The notes beneath the pieces were generated by a model. It was not told the origin of the DNA and made no database searches. It saw nothing but the letters and a program-made list of their open reading frames with translations. The translations under genes were made by a program, and so were the position numbers. Below, one piece after another: positions 9,725 to 19,711 of a stretch of DNA of 64,000 bases. The DNA comes from Chitinophaga pinensis (GTDB lineage: Bacteria; Bacteroidota; Bacteroidia; NS11-12g; UBA9320), in assembly GCA_945907065.1 (NCBI GenBank), contig CAMDSC010000008.1, positions 1 through 64,000 of the forward strand, given 5' to 3'. Within the stretch, counting starts at the first letter, position 1. Each line of letters opens with the position of its first letter.

Positions 9725-9732
9725 CAAAAGTA
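9725..9732 (-). promoter_or_regulatory. -7 box of the heptose operon
   Basis: On the minus strand this reads TACTTTTG, a full match to TAnnTTTG. No TTTG sits at the expected 19-21 bases further upstream. The likely transcription start is about 2 bases from the ATG at 9716, implying a nearly leaderless mRNA. Confidence 0.4.
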
Positions 9733-9862
9733 AGTAAAGAAGTTGGAAAGGTTAAAATGGTGATTAGTTCTACAAATAATAATACCAATCACCCTTTTAA
9801 CTTTTACAACCAATCTATAAACAAAAAAAAGGTCGATATTTCTATCAACCCTTTTAAGCCAG

Positions 9863-9936
9863 TAGCGGGGAGCAGGATCGAACTGCCGACCTCCGGGTTA
9901 TGAATCCGACGCTCTAACCATCTGAGCTACCCCGCC
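9863..9936 (-). tRNA. tRNA-Met (anticodon CAT), elongator type
   Basis: The minus strand folds into a cloverleaf: acceptor GGCGGGG with CCCCGCT, D-stem GCTC/GAGC, anticodon loop TTCATAA, and T-arm around GGCAGTTCGATCCTGCT. The discriminator base is A and the CCA tail is not encoded. The anticodon stem carries a U-G and an A-C pair and lacks the three G-C pairs of initiator tRNA, so it reads as elongator Met. A CAT tRNA modified to read Ile codons cannot be fully excluded by eye. Confidence 0.93.
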
Positions 9937-10190
9937 GTTTTTAAGAGGTTGCAAAATTATGATTTTTCATTGAATTTCAAAATGGAGATTATGTAATATT
10001 GGAATTACTTAAAAAGAATTATAGAACTACGTTGATTGCAAGAATTAAAATGAACGGCAATAAAGTTATCCCCCCTCAATACCTATAATTACTAACTTTC
10101 TTTTAAGCCTTTCCTCAGGTATAAATTTATAATTACTTAATAGGAGTTTAATATCCAAAATAATTGCCACTAAAATGTTATAATTAGAAT

Positions 10191-10289
10191 TTAAAAAAAA
10201 CTTCTTTGCCTAGGTATATTGCTATGGTGCCTGCATCCTGAAATAATCAAAATTAAAAGGACTATTGCTACTTTTAGTTTATTTTCCAT
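10191..10289 (-). CDS. Very small lipoprotein candidate (32 aa)
   Basis: An ATG-initiated 32-codon frame encodes MENKLKVAIVLLILIISGC followed by 13 polar or basic residues (RHHSN...RSFF). The layout is that of a lipoprotein signal: a lysine, a hydrophobic stretch, then the lipobox ISGC. After cleavage and lipidation only a 14-residue lipopeptide would remain, similar in size to entericidin-like lipopeptides or to an N-terminal remnant of a longer, decayed lipoprotein. It fills part of the otherwise empty 9937-10349 gap between the tRNA and gcvP. No homologue is recognised. Confidence 0.4.
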   Translation of the reverse strand: MENKLKVAIVLLILIISGCRHHSNIPRQRSFF

Positions 10290-10349
10290 TGAATTGGGTG
10301 CAATCAAAATTAGGTTATTTCACGAACTACAATAAAATGATTTTAACAT

Positions 10350-10383
10350 AAAAAAAAAGAGCCCTTCAATTAATGAAGAGCTC
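10350..10383 (-). terminator. Intrinsic terminator of gcvP
   Basis: Read on the minus strand, GAGCTCTTCA and TGAAGGGCTC form a 10-bp stem with one mismatch around a short AT loop, followed by at least eight T residues. It lies about 30 bases past the gcvP stop codon. Confidence 0.85.
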
Positions 10384-10412
10384 CGTTTTTAAGATATTTT
10401 TCTAATTATTTC

Positions 10413-13292
10413 TTAGTTCATCTCAGCATAAGCCTCAATTGGCAAGCAAGCACATACCAAGTTTCTGTCACCATATGTGTTATCAACTCGTGATACACTT
10501 GGCCAAAATTTATAGTTTTTGATATAAGCTATTGGGTATGCTGCTTTTTCACGGCTGTAAGGCTTGTCCCAAGTATCACTCATTACATTTGCTGCTGTAT
10601 GAGGGGCATTGTGTATTACATTATTATCCTTTGGGTACATGCCGTTTTCAATTTCCTTTATCTCGTTGCGTATTTCAATTAAGGCATCACAAAAACGGTC
10701 TAACTCATACTGGCTTTCACTTTCGGTGGGTTCTATCATCATAGTTCCAGAAACAGGGAAAGAAACGGTTGGAGCATGATAACCATAATCCATTAATCGT
10801 TTTGCTATGTCTCCGGCTTCTACTGCAGTAGTGGCTTTGAATACACGGGTATCAATAATCATCTCATGGGCAGCAGTTCCATTATGACCAGTGTAAAGTG
10901 AATCATAATGACCAGTTAAACGTGACTGGATATAATTAGCATTTAAAATAGCTGTTTCTGTAGCTTGTTTTAAGCCATCAGGTCCCATTAATTTTATATA
11001 GGCATAAGATATTAATAATATTGAGGCACTGCCCCATGGAGCAGCCGAAATTGCATTAATTGCTTTTTCACCTCCAGTTTTTATTATTGGATTTCCTGGT
11101 AAATAATCTACCAAATGTGCTGCAACACCAATAGGTCCCATTCCAGGGCCTCCACCGCCGTGTGGGATGCAAAAGGTTTTGTGTAAATTAAGGTGACAAA
11201 CATCAGCACCAATCATTCCCGGGCTGGTTAGCCCAACTTGAGCATTCATATTTGCGCCGTCCATATATACCTGACCACCGTTTTCATGGATGATATTGGT
11301 AATGTCAATGATTGTTTCTTCGTATATTCCATACGTTGAAGGGTAGGTTACCATTAAGCATGCTAAATTGTCTTTATTAGCTTCCGCTTTGGCTTTTAAA
11401 TCAGCTAAATCAATATAGCCATTTTCGGTACATTTAACTATTAGTATTTTCATACCGGCCATTACAGCGCTGGCAGGATTGGTTCCGTGAGCTGACTCCG
11501 GAATTAAGGCAATATTTCTATGGCCTTCTCCCTTGTCTTTAAAATATTCACGAATTACCATTAAACCTGCATACTCGCCTTGTGAACCTGCATTTGGCTG
11601 TAAACTCATATCGGCAAAGCCTGTTATTTCTGACAAGTCATTACTCAGTTCGTTTAAAATATGAGCATAACCTTTGGCTTGGTCAACCGGACAAAACGGG
11701 TGCAATTGGTTAAATTCCGGCCAGGTCACAGGAATCATTTCGGTAGTGGCATTTAGTTTCATTGTGCAACTGCCTAATGAAATCATGCTATGGCATAACG
11801 ACAAATCTTTTGATTCCAACAATTTAATATATCGCAACATTTCATGCTCCGATTGATAGGTATTAAAAACCGGATGCAACATAAAATTACTTTCTCTTTC
11901 AAACTTTGAACTGAAACCTGCTGAAGCATTTTTAGCCAAATGGGCTATATCCTCGTAGCTATTATTTGCAGCACTTGAAAATATATCGCAAATATTTTGA
12001 AGGTCTTTTAAACTGGTGGTTTCGTCAATGGAAATACCAACATAATTATCAAAATAACGGAAGTTTATTTCAGCTTTTAATGCTTTTTCCTGAATAGACC
12101 GCTGCATATTTAAATCAGCTTCTACACAAAGGGTATCAAAATAATCTGAATTTACCTGATTAAATCCTGCTAATTTTAAAGCATGGCTCAATAAATTAGC
12201 GGATGAATTAATACGTTTGGCAATTTTCTTTAAGCCATCCGGTCCATGATAAACTCCATACATCCCAGCCATTACAGCTAACAAAACCTGAGCTGTGCAA
12301 ATATTGCTTGTTGCTTTATCACGTTTTATATGTTGTTCGCGGGTTTGTAGAGCCATACGTAATGCCCTGTTACCATCAGCATCTATTGATACTCCGATTA
12401 TTCGTCCGGGTATCTGACGTTTGTATTCATCACGAGTTGCAAAAAAAGCGGCATGAGGCCCGCCGTAACCCATGGGTACTCCAAAACGTTGACTATTACC
12501 AACGACACAATCTGCCCCAAATTCTCCAGGCGGGGTTAATAAAGTTAGCGACATTAAATCAGCCCCAACCGCCACTAAAGCACCTGCTGCATGGGCTTTA
12601 TAACAAAATTCTTTATAATCGTTTACGTTTCCTTTATTATCAGGGTATTGCACATAGGCTCCAAAAAACTCGCTGGTAAATTCAATGGTTTTAAAATCAC
12701 CAATAACCAATTCAATGCCTATTGGCTCTGAACGGGTTTTTAAAACATCCAGTGTTTGAGGGAAAACATCTTTACTTACAAAAAATTTATTACCATTTTC
12801 TTTCGGTCTAAGTCCGTCAAACATATGCATAGCTTCAGCTGCTGCAGTTCCTTCATCTAATAAGGAAGCATTGGCAAGTGGTAAACCTGTGAGGTCTATC
12901 ACCATGGTTTGAAAATTCAAAAGTGCTTCTAAACGTCCTTGAGCTATTTCAGCTTGATAAGGAGTATAGGCAGTATACCATCCAGGATTTTCCATAATGT
13001 TACGAAGGATTACTCCGGGAGTAATGGTATTATAATACCCTGTTCCTATATAGGTTTTGTAAATTTTATTTAAAGAAGCTACAGCTTTTAAATCGTTTAA
13101 AAATTGGTATTCAGAAACGGCCGGTGAAATATCCAAAGCACCCTTAAGTCGTATGTTTGCCGGGACAGTTTTATTTATTAATTCATCAATAGAAGCACAG
13201 CCAATTGTTTCTAACATTTTGGCTCTTTCGGTGTTGGTAGGGCTGTTATGCCTTGCACTAAATTTCTCGAATCCGTAAACTGAATTTTGCAT
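10413..13292 (-). CDS. gcvP: Glycine dehydrogenase (aminomethyl-transferring), P-protein of the glycine cleavage system
   Basis: This PLP enzyme decarboxylates glycine and passes the aminomethyl group to lipoyl-H-protein in the cytosol. At 959 residues it is the single-chain, homodimeric form, with both halves (GcvPA-like and GcvPB-like) fused. The PLP lysine lies in [18 protein letters not shown]. Other conserved stretches are [11 protein letters not shown] and [11 protein letters not shown]. GcvT and GcvH are not in this window. It is monocistronic: a good promoter sits at 13315-13345 and a terminator at 10350-10383. No glycine riboswitch is visible in the very short leader. Confidence 0.97.
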   Translation of the reverse strand: MQNSVYGFEKFSARHNSPTNTERAKMLETIGCASIDELINKTVPANIRLKGALDISPAVSEYQFLNDLKAVASLNKIYKTYIGTGYYNTITPGVILRNIMENPGWYTAYTPYQAEIAQGRLEALLNFQTMVIDLTGLPLANASLLDEGTAAAEAMHMFDGLRPKENGNKFFVSKDVFPQTLDVLKTRSEPIGIELVIGDFKTIEFTSEFFGAYVQYPDNKGNVNDYKEFCYKAHAAGALVAVGADLMSLTLLTPPGEFGADCVVGNSQRFGVPMGYGGPHAAFFATRDEYKRQIPGRIIGVSIDADGNRALRMALQTREQHIKRDKATSNICTAQVLLAVMAGMYGVYHGPDGLKKIAKRINSSANLLSHALKLAGFNQVNSDYFDTLCVEADLNMQRSIQEKALKAEINFRYFDNYVGISIDETTSLKDLQNICDIFSSAANNSYEDIAHLAKNASAGFSSKFERESNFMLHPVFNTYQSEHEMLRYIKLLESKDLSLCHSMISLGSCTMKLNATTEMIPVTWPEFNQLHPFCPVDQAKGYAHILNELSNDLSEITGFADMSLQPNAGSQGEYAGLMVIREYFKDKGEGHRNIALIPESAHGTNPASAVMAGMKILIVKCTENGYIDLADLKAKAEANKDNLACLMVTYPSTYGIYEETIIDITNIIHENGGQVYMDGANMNAQVGLTSPGMIGADVCHLNLHKTFCIPHGGGGPGMGPIGVAAHLVDYLPGNPIIKTGGEKAINAISAAPWGSASILLISYAYIKLMGPDGLKQATETAILNANYIQSRLTGHYDSLYTGHNGTAAHEMIIDTRVFKATTAVEAGDIAKRLMDYGYHAPTVSFPVSGTMMIEPTESESQYELDRFCDALIEIRNEIKEIENGMYPKDNNVIHNAPHTAANVMSDTWDKPYSREKAAYPIAYIKNYKFWPSVSRVDNTYGDRNLVCACLPIEAYAEMN

Positions 13293-13314
13293 GTTTTATT
13301 TTTATAAAGTTCCG

Positions 13315-13345
13315 CGAATTTACAATGAATAATAAGGTGTACAAA
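13315..13345 (-). promoter_or_regulatory. Promoter of gcvP
   Basis: On the minus strand TTTG (13345-13342), a 19-base spacer and TAAATTCG (13322-13315) match the Bacteroidota sigma factor consensus in sequence and spacing. The gcvP ATG lies about 20 bases downstream. Confidence 0.65.
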
Positions 13346-13359
13346 TAGACTTAAACATT

Positions 13360-13818
13360 TTATTTTTTATAAATAAAACCGCCTCCAAATTCCATTTTAA
13401 TTTCAGAACCATTAATTTTAAATTCATTTATTTGAGGACTCGGGCAACAGCCCTCTGATGTAAATACTTCCAAATAGAGGGTATCTAATTCCATTTTGTT
13501 AAGGTATAAATAGTAGTTTTTTATACCCGATTGGGCTTTTTGAATCCAATCAATAGAATAAAGGGTAGTTTGTTTATTCAAGGTATCTTTACCAAAATCT
13601 ATTTCAACATTTATTTTTTTAGAATTCTCTTCATAATAAACCCTTACTGAATCAGGACTATACTTTTTGTTATAAAATAGATCAATGCTATCTTGTTTGT
13701 CTACAAATCGCATCATCATAAATAGCGGTGGTGGCATACAAGCAATGTCACTGCATCTATGGCAACTAATGAAGCCTATAGAAATGGTTGAAATAATTAT
13801 TAAAACAAAATTTTTCAT
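13360..13818 (-). CDS. Hypothetical lipoprotein
   Basis: A 152-residue protein with a lipoprotein signal (hydrophobic VLIIISTISIG, lipobox FISC at Cys19). The mature part has a Cys- and Pro-rich start (CHRCSDIACMPPP), a possible disulfide or metal site, then beta-rich sequence with another Cys pair (EGCC). No family is recognised. Starting at ATG 13818, it lies alone upstream of gcvP on the same strand, with the gcvP promoter in the gap, so it is probably transcribed separately. Confidence 0.75.
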   Translation of the reverse strand: MKNFVLIIISTISIGFISCHRCSDIACMPPPLFMMMRFVDKQDSIDLFYNKKYSPDSVRVYYEENSKKINVEIDFGKDTLNKQTTLYSIDWIQKAQSGIKNYYLYLNKMELDTLYLEVFTSEGCCPSPQINEFKINGSEIKMEFGGGFIYKK

Positions 13819-13886
13819 TTGATTACAAATACTCTGTTAAATATACTGCTAATGTCGAATTAATAAAATAAATAACAGGATATTTA

Positions 13887-16800
13887 TCAATGTGTTGATT
13901 CGCATGTGCAGCCGGAATGACTATCTCCATGCCAATCAAACGAAGGTGAATAGCCCACTTGTTCCCAATAAAAAGTCCCTCTTGGCTTATTGTAATTTCC
14001 AGTTTCGTTCATCGTTTCAGAATTGTATAATCTGCCATTAATCATAGTATGAGTAACAGTGTTGGAGTTTTTAATATCTTCCAACGGGTTTTTATCCAAA
14101 ATAATTAAGTCTGCTATTTTGCCAACTTCAAGTGAGCCTATTTGAGAATCCATTCCTAAATAGTTGGCACCGTTCATGGTAGCAGCTCTCAGGGCTTCCA
14201 TATTTGTCATTCCACCTTGTGCAAGCATCCATAGTTCCCAATGAACCCCAATTCCCTGAATTTGTCCGTGAGCACCAAGGTTTACTTTAACACCGGCATC
14301 AGTCAGTTTTTTACAACTTTTTGAAACCAAAATATGGCCGTTGTCATACTCAGCCATAGGCACCATCGTGCGGTGACGTGAACGGGAATCTATAATACTT
14401 TTAGGGGTATATTTTAAAAGCTTTTTATCTTCCCATACATTGGTGGTCTGATACCAAAAATATTCGCCGTTCAATCCTCCGTAATTAACAATAAGAGTGG
14501 GTGTATAACCCGTTTTACTGGCTGCCCAAAGTTGGATTACATCTTTGTGAAGTGTGGCTATTGGCAAGTTGTGCTCAATCCCTGTATGTCCATCCATAAT
14601 CATCGATAAATTGTGATAAAACGTAGAACCTCCTTCTGGCACTACTTCAATATTCATTTCTTCGGCGGCTTTTATTATTTGTTGTCTTTGTTCTCTTCTA
14701 GGCTGATTATAACTTTTTACCGAAAAAGCTCCAAAAGCTTTGGTTCTTCGAATGGCGGAACGTGCATCTTCCAAGTTATTTACCACAGCTTTAAAATCTC
14801 CTTCGGCTCCGTATAAAATAACGCCCGTTGAAAAAATCCGTGGGCCAATCATGTTCCCTGCCTTCACCATTTCGGATTGAGAAAATACCATTTCGGTGTT
14901 GGAAGACGGATCGTGAGTTGTAGTTACGCCATAAGCCAAATTAGTATAATACTGCCAGTGTTTTTGTGGACTTAGGCCATATCTGAATTGCCCCAAATGA
15001 GCATGCACATCAATCAATCCGGGCATAATTGTTTTGCCTTTTACATCCATCACTTTGGCATCTGATGGAATTACCACAGAACCCGATTCACCAAGAGCTA
15101 GTATTTTGTTTCCATCAATCACAATGGTTCCGTTTTCTATTACTTTATCACCGCTCATGGTAATGATTCTGGCTCCTGTAAAGGCTAGTTTGCCTTTTGG
15201 TTTATCAGAAGGAAGTACCAAATTTATTTTAAGTCCGGTGGTGTCAATGGCTGGCAAACTATCCGGGGCATTATCCAAAAACAAAAAGCGTTTGTAAAGT
15301 TCTGTACTAAAATATTCATCTCCCAAAGTCCAGTTTAGTTTTTTGCTATCGCCCGACCAATGCAAACTTATTCCTGCATCACGCGAAACCTGACTTACAG
15401 GAACACTGGTTGATTTTCCATCTACCTCTATAACCTGCCCTGTCATTGGCATGGCGGCTATGTATACTTTATAGAGATTGGTAAAAGCTACCCATTTATC
15501 ATCGGGACTGGGAATAATGCGATGAGCGTATTTTGATTTTACGATTTCCCGTGGTTCTTTTCCATCCAGTTTTACCGACATTAAGGTTTTTGTTAATGCC
15601 CCAAAAAGGTTTCCTCCTGTTTGGTAATAAACTCGAGTTCCATCATTAGTAAAGGTTGGATACTCTCCATCCTTGGTAATTAATGTGGAGGTAGATTTTT
15701 TTGAAGCTTTTACTTCCATTAAATAAATTCCGGGTTCCAGAGTATTTACAAACCCCTGATGATCGTTGCCTTCTTCTTTTCTATAAACGATGATATTGAT
15801 GTCTTTGCCCGAAAACGAAGGTTCACGGTAAATGGCTTTTTCGGTGGTTAACTTCTCCGGTTTACTTTTAGGAGTTACCATATCCAAGCGGCAAATAGCT
15901 CCCATTGCGCTATCATTCCAGGTTACATAAACCAAGTATTTTCCATCCTTTGAAAAGGATGGTTCAAATTCTAAGTCGCTGCCATTGGTAAGTCTTGCGG
16001 GTTTTCCGTTAGGAAGTGATTTTTTCCATAAAAAACCAGCTGCATTAAATATCAAAGTTTTTCCATCGGGTGAAGTCATAGCCTGACGAATGGCTCTACT
16101 TGTAAAGGAATCCGGAGCCGCATCGTTCTTAAATTTTAAAGCATTTACAATGATGTGACTGGCGGTTGCTTTAAAGGGGATTTCAGAAACTACCAGTGTT
16201 TGAACATTGATTTTTCTAATTTTACCTTCCGCCCATATTATGATGTGCTGATCATCCTGTGTCCAGTTATATCCGGTGTAAGGTCCAAAAATAGCCCAGG
16301 CTTCTTGCTGATCTTTGCTTAGCTGGTCGTAAATAGGCCATTCTTTTCCTGTTTTAAGTTCATGAAGATACAGTACCGACTTTTCTCTTACACGTTTAAC
16401 AAACGCCATCACATCCCCTTTGTGTGAAAGAATTGGACGAATAGCACCACCGGGTCCTCCGGTAACTCTTTCGGTTTCTCCGTTTTCTAAATTGTAACGG
16501 TTGATAGCATAAATCTGACTGTTTGGGTCTTTGTTGTATTGAAAATATCCTCCGGGATAAACGTCTTCGCTGTAGTAAACGAATTTGCCATCAGGCGAAG
16601 CCCAAGGTTCTCCAACATCTTGCTGGTCGTTTTTCCGTTTGGTTAACTGAATTCCTGCACCACCTGTTTTGTGGTACATCCAAATTTCACCGGCACCCAA
16701 CGAACGCCCGGAGCTGAAATGCTTTTTGCAAATAATATAATTACCATCTACACTCCAAACTGCATTGTTCACCAATCTAAAATCTTCTTTGGTTATTTGT

Positions 16801-17171
16801 TTGGCATCCGAACCATCGGTATTCATAGTCCAAATATTATCGCCACCACCGGCATCGGACGTAAAGCTTATTTTTTTTCCATCCGGGCTGAATCGAGGCT
16901 GCACTTCAAATGCATGGCCACCGCGAATGAGTTTGGCTTCTCCCCCGCTAATGGGTAAGGTGTAAATATCGCCCAGCATATCAAACACAATCTGCTTCCC
17001 GTCCGGGCTCACATCCAAATTCATCCAAGTGCCTTCTTCTGTTGTGATGGTCGTAGTAGTGTAGTCTGATTCAAGTATGGAAACATCCCAGCCTTTCTTT
17101 TTGTCTTTGGTTTGGGAAAAGGTGGAGGTGGCAATGAGGATTGCTAAAAGTGTTAGGAGGGTATTTTTCAT
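13887..17171 (-). CDS. Secreted TolB-like beta-propeller / amidohydrolase fusion protein
   Basis: This exported protein has a signal peptide (LLTLLAILIATSTFS) and about 600 residues of TolB/PD40-type propeller repeats recognisable by DGK and SPDGK turns (for example SPDGKKISFTSD). A C-terminal amidohydrolase domain follows, with HxH in GLIDVHAHLG, a Lys in FSVKSYNQP and further His in IEHNLPIA and NLGAHGQIQG. The position that often carries a metal-ligand Asp reads GAHGQ. The substrate is unknown; relatives are annotated as imidazolonepropionase-like or peptidase-like amidohydrolases. ATG 17171 is chosen because it begins the signal peptide; the open frame runs on to 17231. The tail ends in a Cys/His-rich SHSGCTCESTH. 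Confidence 0.88.
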   Translation of the reverse strand: MKNTLLTLLAILIATSTFSQTKDKKKGWDVSILESDYTTTTITTEEGTWMNLDVSPDGKQIVFDMLGDIYTLPISGGEAKLIRGGHAFEVQPRFSPDGKKISFTSDAGGGDNIWTMNTDGSDAKQITKEDFRLVNNAVWSVDGNYIICKKHFSSGRSLGAGEIWMYHKTGGAGIQLTKRKNDQQDVGEPWASPDGKFVYYSEDVYPGGYFQYNKDPNSQIYAINRYNLENGETERVTGGPGGAIRPILSHKGDVMAFVKRVREKSVLYLHELKTGKEWPIYDQLSKDQQEAWAIFGPYTGYNWTQDDQHIIIWAEGKIRKINVQTLVVSEIPFKATASHIIVNALKFKNDAAPDSFTSRAIRQAMTSPDGKTLIFNAAGFLWKKSLPNGKPARLTNGSDLEFEPSFSKDGKYLVYVTWNDSAMGAICRLDMVTPKSKPEKLTTEKAIYREPSFSGKDINIIVYRKEEGNDHQGFVNTLEPGIYLMEVKASKKSTSTLITKDGEYPTFTNDGTRVYYQTGGNLFGALTKTLMSVKLDGKEPREIVKSKYAHRIIPSPDDKWVAFTNLYKVYIAAMPMTGQVIEVDGKSTSVPVSQVSRDAGISLHWSGDSKKLNWTLGDEYFSTELYKRFLFLDNAPDSLPAIDTTGLKINLVLPSDKPKGKLAFTGARIITMSGDKVIENGTIVIDGNKILALGESGSVVIPSDAKVMDVKGKTIMPGLIDVHAHLGQFRYGLSPQKHWQYYTNLAYGVTTTHDPSSNTEMVFSQSEMVKAGNMIGPRIFSTGVILYGAEGDFKAVVNNLEDARSAIRRTKAFGAFSVKSYNQPRREQRQQIIKAAEEMNIEVVPEGGSTFYHNLSMIMDGHTGIEHNLPIATLHKDVIQLWAASKTGYTPTLIVNYGGLNGEYFWYQTTNVWEDKKLLKYTPKSIIDSRSRHRTMVPMAEYDNGHILVSKSCKKLTDAGVKVNLGAHGQIQGIGVHWELWMLAQGGMTNMEALRAATMNGANYLGMDSQIGSLEVGKIADLIILDKNPLEDIKNSNTVTHTMINGRLYNSETMNETGNYNKPRGTFYWEQVGYSPSFDWHGDSHSGCTCESTH

Positions 17172-17299
17172 TGGGGGGGGGTAAATTTTGGTACAAACAT
17201 AAGGGGAATAATGGTGTTTTAAAATTAACAAAATAACCTGCTTAAATTTTTGAAAGCTTTATTCTAATTTCCTATTCCTATGTTCAATTCTCGCCTTGG

Positions 17300-17770
17300 T
17301 CATTCTTCCCCATTCACCAAATCACTAATCTCCACCATAGCCTCATTAAAATCAAGCATATCTTCTATCTTATAAGAAATAGCCGAAACCTGAAATTTAC
17401 GGGAAGGGTTTTGGGTTTCAAAAATATAATAGCTATCAGTTCCTATAGTTCCTTCTGTAAAGGCAGTAATATCTTCCACATTAAACGTAAAATCTTTTGG
17501 AGAAAAAAGATTAGTATGATCAAAAACCAAGCTTATTTCATTGTAGCGTATACAAAATATTGTCTTGGGATAAATCCTTAATACTAACCAAACACTTAAT
17601 CCGATTATGGCCCCAAGAAAGGTATAAATAACTACCCACACTTCCCATTCTTCCTTTGACTTAAATTTCTGCATCAGAAAGATAAATGGTACAATTAGAA
17701 GGCAAGGTAAAATAATTGCCAACACCACTTTGTAATTGCGCCCATAGCGAACCGGAAATTCTTTTATCAT
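17300..17770 (-). CDS. Hypothetical membrane protein with PH-like C-terminal region
   Basis: A 156-residue protein of unknown function. Two hydrophobic segments (about residues 16-34, LAIILPCLLIVPFIFLM, and 46-66, VVIYTFLGAIIGLSVWLVL) form a hairpin near the N-terminus. The remaining ~90 residues are soluble and beta-rich, like small membrane-anchored PH-type domains, but this is only an impression. It lies upstream of fabD on the same strand, 42 bases from it. ATG start. Confidence 0.7.
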   Translation of the reverse strand: MIKEFPVRYGRNYKVVLAIILPCLLIVPFIFLMQKFKSKEEWEVWVVIYTFLGAIIGLSVWLVLRIYPKTIFCIRYNEISLVFDHTNLFSPKDFTFNVEDITAFTEGTIGTDSYYIFETQNPSRKFQVSAISYKIEDMLDFNEAMVEISDLVNGEE

Positions 17771-17812
17771 CGGTATTTCTCAGTTACAAAGCTTTGAATA
17801 ATTATCAACAGG

Positions 17813-18688
17813 CTATCCTGCCGCTGTTTCCGACTCCCTGTTTATCTTTTTTACCAACCCCTGAAGTACATTACCAGGGCCTACTTCGGTAAATAAAGTG
17901 GCGCCATCACCTACCATGTGCAAAATACTTTGGGTCCATTTTACAGGAGCGGTAAGTTGTCTAATTAGATTTTTTTGAATTTCTATTGGGTCTGTAACTG
18001 CAGTGGTTGTTACATTTTGGTACACAGGGCAAATCGGTGTCTTAAATTCTGTAGCTGCAATGGCTGCTTCCAGTTCTATCCGGGCAGGTTCCATTAAAGG
18101 CGAATGAAATGCACCACCAACAGGCAATAATAAAGCCCGCTTTGCTCCTGCTTCCTTCAATTTTACGCATGCTATATTTAAACCGGCAATACTTCCTGAA
18201 ATAACCAACTGACCGGGGCAATTGTAATTAGCCGCTACCACTATTTCATTGGTTATTGAAGCACAAATTTCTTCAACAATACTATCTTCCAAACCCAATA
18301 CTGCCGCCATAGTTGACGGATTTAGCTCACAGGCTTTTTGCATGGCCATAGCTCGTTTATAAACCAATTGTAAACCATCTGAAAAATTTAAGGAACGATT
18401 TGCTACCAAGGCTGAAAATTCACCCAAAGAATGCCCTGCAACCATTTCCGGTTTAAAATTTTCGATGCACATGGCTTTAATAACCGAGTGTAAAAACACA
18501 GCCGGCTGGGTAATTCGGGTGGCTCGCAAACCTTCATCAGTGCCACCAAACATTTCATCACTTATTCTAAAACCCAATATTTCATTGGCTTGCTCAAAAA
18601 GCTCTTTGGCCTTGCTATTACTTTCGTAAAGGTCTTTGCCCATACCTACAAACTGTGAACCTTGTCCGGGGAAAATGTATGCCTTCAT
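17813..18688 (-). CDS. fabD: Malonyl-CoA:ACP transacylase
   Basis: This cytosolic enzyme moves malonyl from CoA to acyl carrier protein for type II fatty acid synthesis. At 291 residues it has normal length. The start reads FPGQGSQFVGMGKDL, the nucleophile Ser lies in GHSLGE, and the catalytic His in GGAFHSPLM. No other fab genes adjoin it, so it appears to be a stand-alone locus. ATG start at 18688. Confidence 0.95.
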   Translation of the reverse strand: MKAYIFPGQGSQFVGMGKDLYESNSKAKELFEQANEILGFRISDEMFGGTDEGLRATRITQPAVFLHSVIKAMCIENFKPEMVAGHSLGEFSALVANRSLNFSDGLQLVYKRAMAMQKACELNPSTMAAVLGLEDSIVEEICASITNEIVVAANYNCPGQLVISGSIAGLNIACVKLKEAGAKRALLLPVGGAFHSPLMEPARIELEAAIAATEFKTPICPVYQNVTTTAVTDPIEIQKNLIRQLTAPVKWTQSILHMVGDGATLFTEVGPGNVLQGLVKKINRESETAAG

Positions 18689-18789
18689 ATTAAAAATGTT
18701 AAAGTGTTATATTATTAGGTAATATTAGTAGATGTAAAATTAAGATGCTGACAATTCTTTCAACTCTTTATTCTCAATTGTATTTTTAT

Positions 18790-19551
18790 TTATTTAAACG
18801 ATTTAAAACCAAATAATTTGGCCATGTTGTCCGCTATTAGAACACTGTTATCATTGGGTGAATGAATTAAATCAGTTGTTTTTATATCTATTTGATTTAC
18901 TGCATAAAAAAGCCTAAAAATATCAGCTGAAATTGTTAGTGAATTTTCTTTATTCAAATAATACGGTTTATCAAAAACTACTTTTACTTTTCGCGAATTA
19001 ATATAAGGTTTTGTATAACCACCGATATGGTAAATTAAAGCAGTATTTGGTGCTTGCGGCGATAAAGCCTCAAATTTGAAATTAATATACCCTTGAATCA
19101 TTCCCCAATACATTGGCGCTACAAAAACACTATTTAATGCCCCTATTGCATTAGTTAAAGAATCTGCAATACCTATTGTAAATTCAAGCGAAGTGATATA
19201 ATACTTTACCCCTTCCTTCGGTGCAGTAAAAGATATATTAGCCGGAAATACTTTTTTATCACCATAATCAACCATGTAATAAAGTAAATCAGCATCAATT
19301 ATTTCGCTATTCTGAGTAATAAGTTTTAGGTCATTAATATGATAAATTAGGGTAGTTGGAATAATAGTATCAATTTTTGAATCATGGGTCCAATAATAAG
19401 GTTGGTTTAATACTAAATTACTATCGCTCCAAGTATGATTTATTTGTAAAGTAACCATTGGTTTAAATGGTTTTGGATCATCGTTTTTACAACCAGTGGC
19501 AAAAACAAACAGAATAGCTAAAAGTGTAATTAAGATTTTGTATGAATTCAT
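18790..19551 (-). CDS. MbnP-like lipoprotein
   Basis: A 253-residue outer-layer lipoprotein (signal KILITLLAILFVFATGC, lipobox Cys21). The mature part resembles the MbnP family of copper-related proteins: an N-terminal strand (VTLQINHTW), a run ending in FTIGIADSLTN, and the characteristic MYWGMIQGYINFKFE followed by IYHIGGY. In characterised systems MbnP pairs with the dihaem peroxidase-like MbnH and binds copper through an oxidised Trp. No mbnH gene is present here, so the partner, if any, is elsewhere. It is separated from fabD by 101 bases that hold nothing recognisable. Confidence 0.8.
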   Translation of the reverse strand: MNSYKILITLLAILFVFATGCKNDDPKPFKPMVTLQINHTWSDSNLVLNQPYYWTHDSKIDTIIPTTLIYHINDLKLITQNSEIIDADLLYYMVDYGDKKVFPANISFTAPKEGVKYYITSLEFTIGIADSLTNAIGALNSVFVAPMYWGMIQGYINFKFEALSPQAPNTALIYHIGGYTKPYINSRKVKVVFDKPYYLNKENSLTISADIFRLFYAVNQIDIKTTDLIHSPNDNSVLIADNMAKLFGFKSFK

Positions 19552-19711
19552 AAAAATAATAAGGATGCAAAATAAATTATATCTGTTGCATAAAAAACGC
19601 TTTTGTTACTAATATTGTTTTTACAAACGTAATGATTCAATTTATTTTAATTATAGATAACAAATTTTATTATTTGCAGAAATAAATAAATCCTATTTTA
19701 GCCGAAGTTTA

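Noticed and set aside
9937-10349. Possible glycine riboswitch or RNA element near gcvP
   Set aside because: This region is downstream of gcvP. The real gcvP leader is about 20 bases, too short for a riboswitch.
12308-12679. 123-residue plus-strand open frame opposite gcvP
   Set aside because: gcvP is conserved throughout this stretch; the opposite frame has no recognisable domain or promoter.
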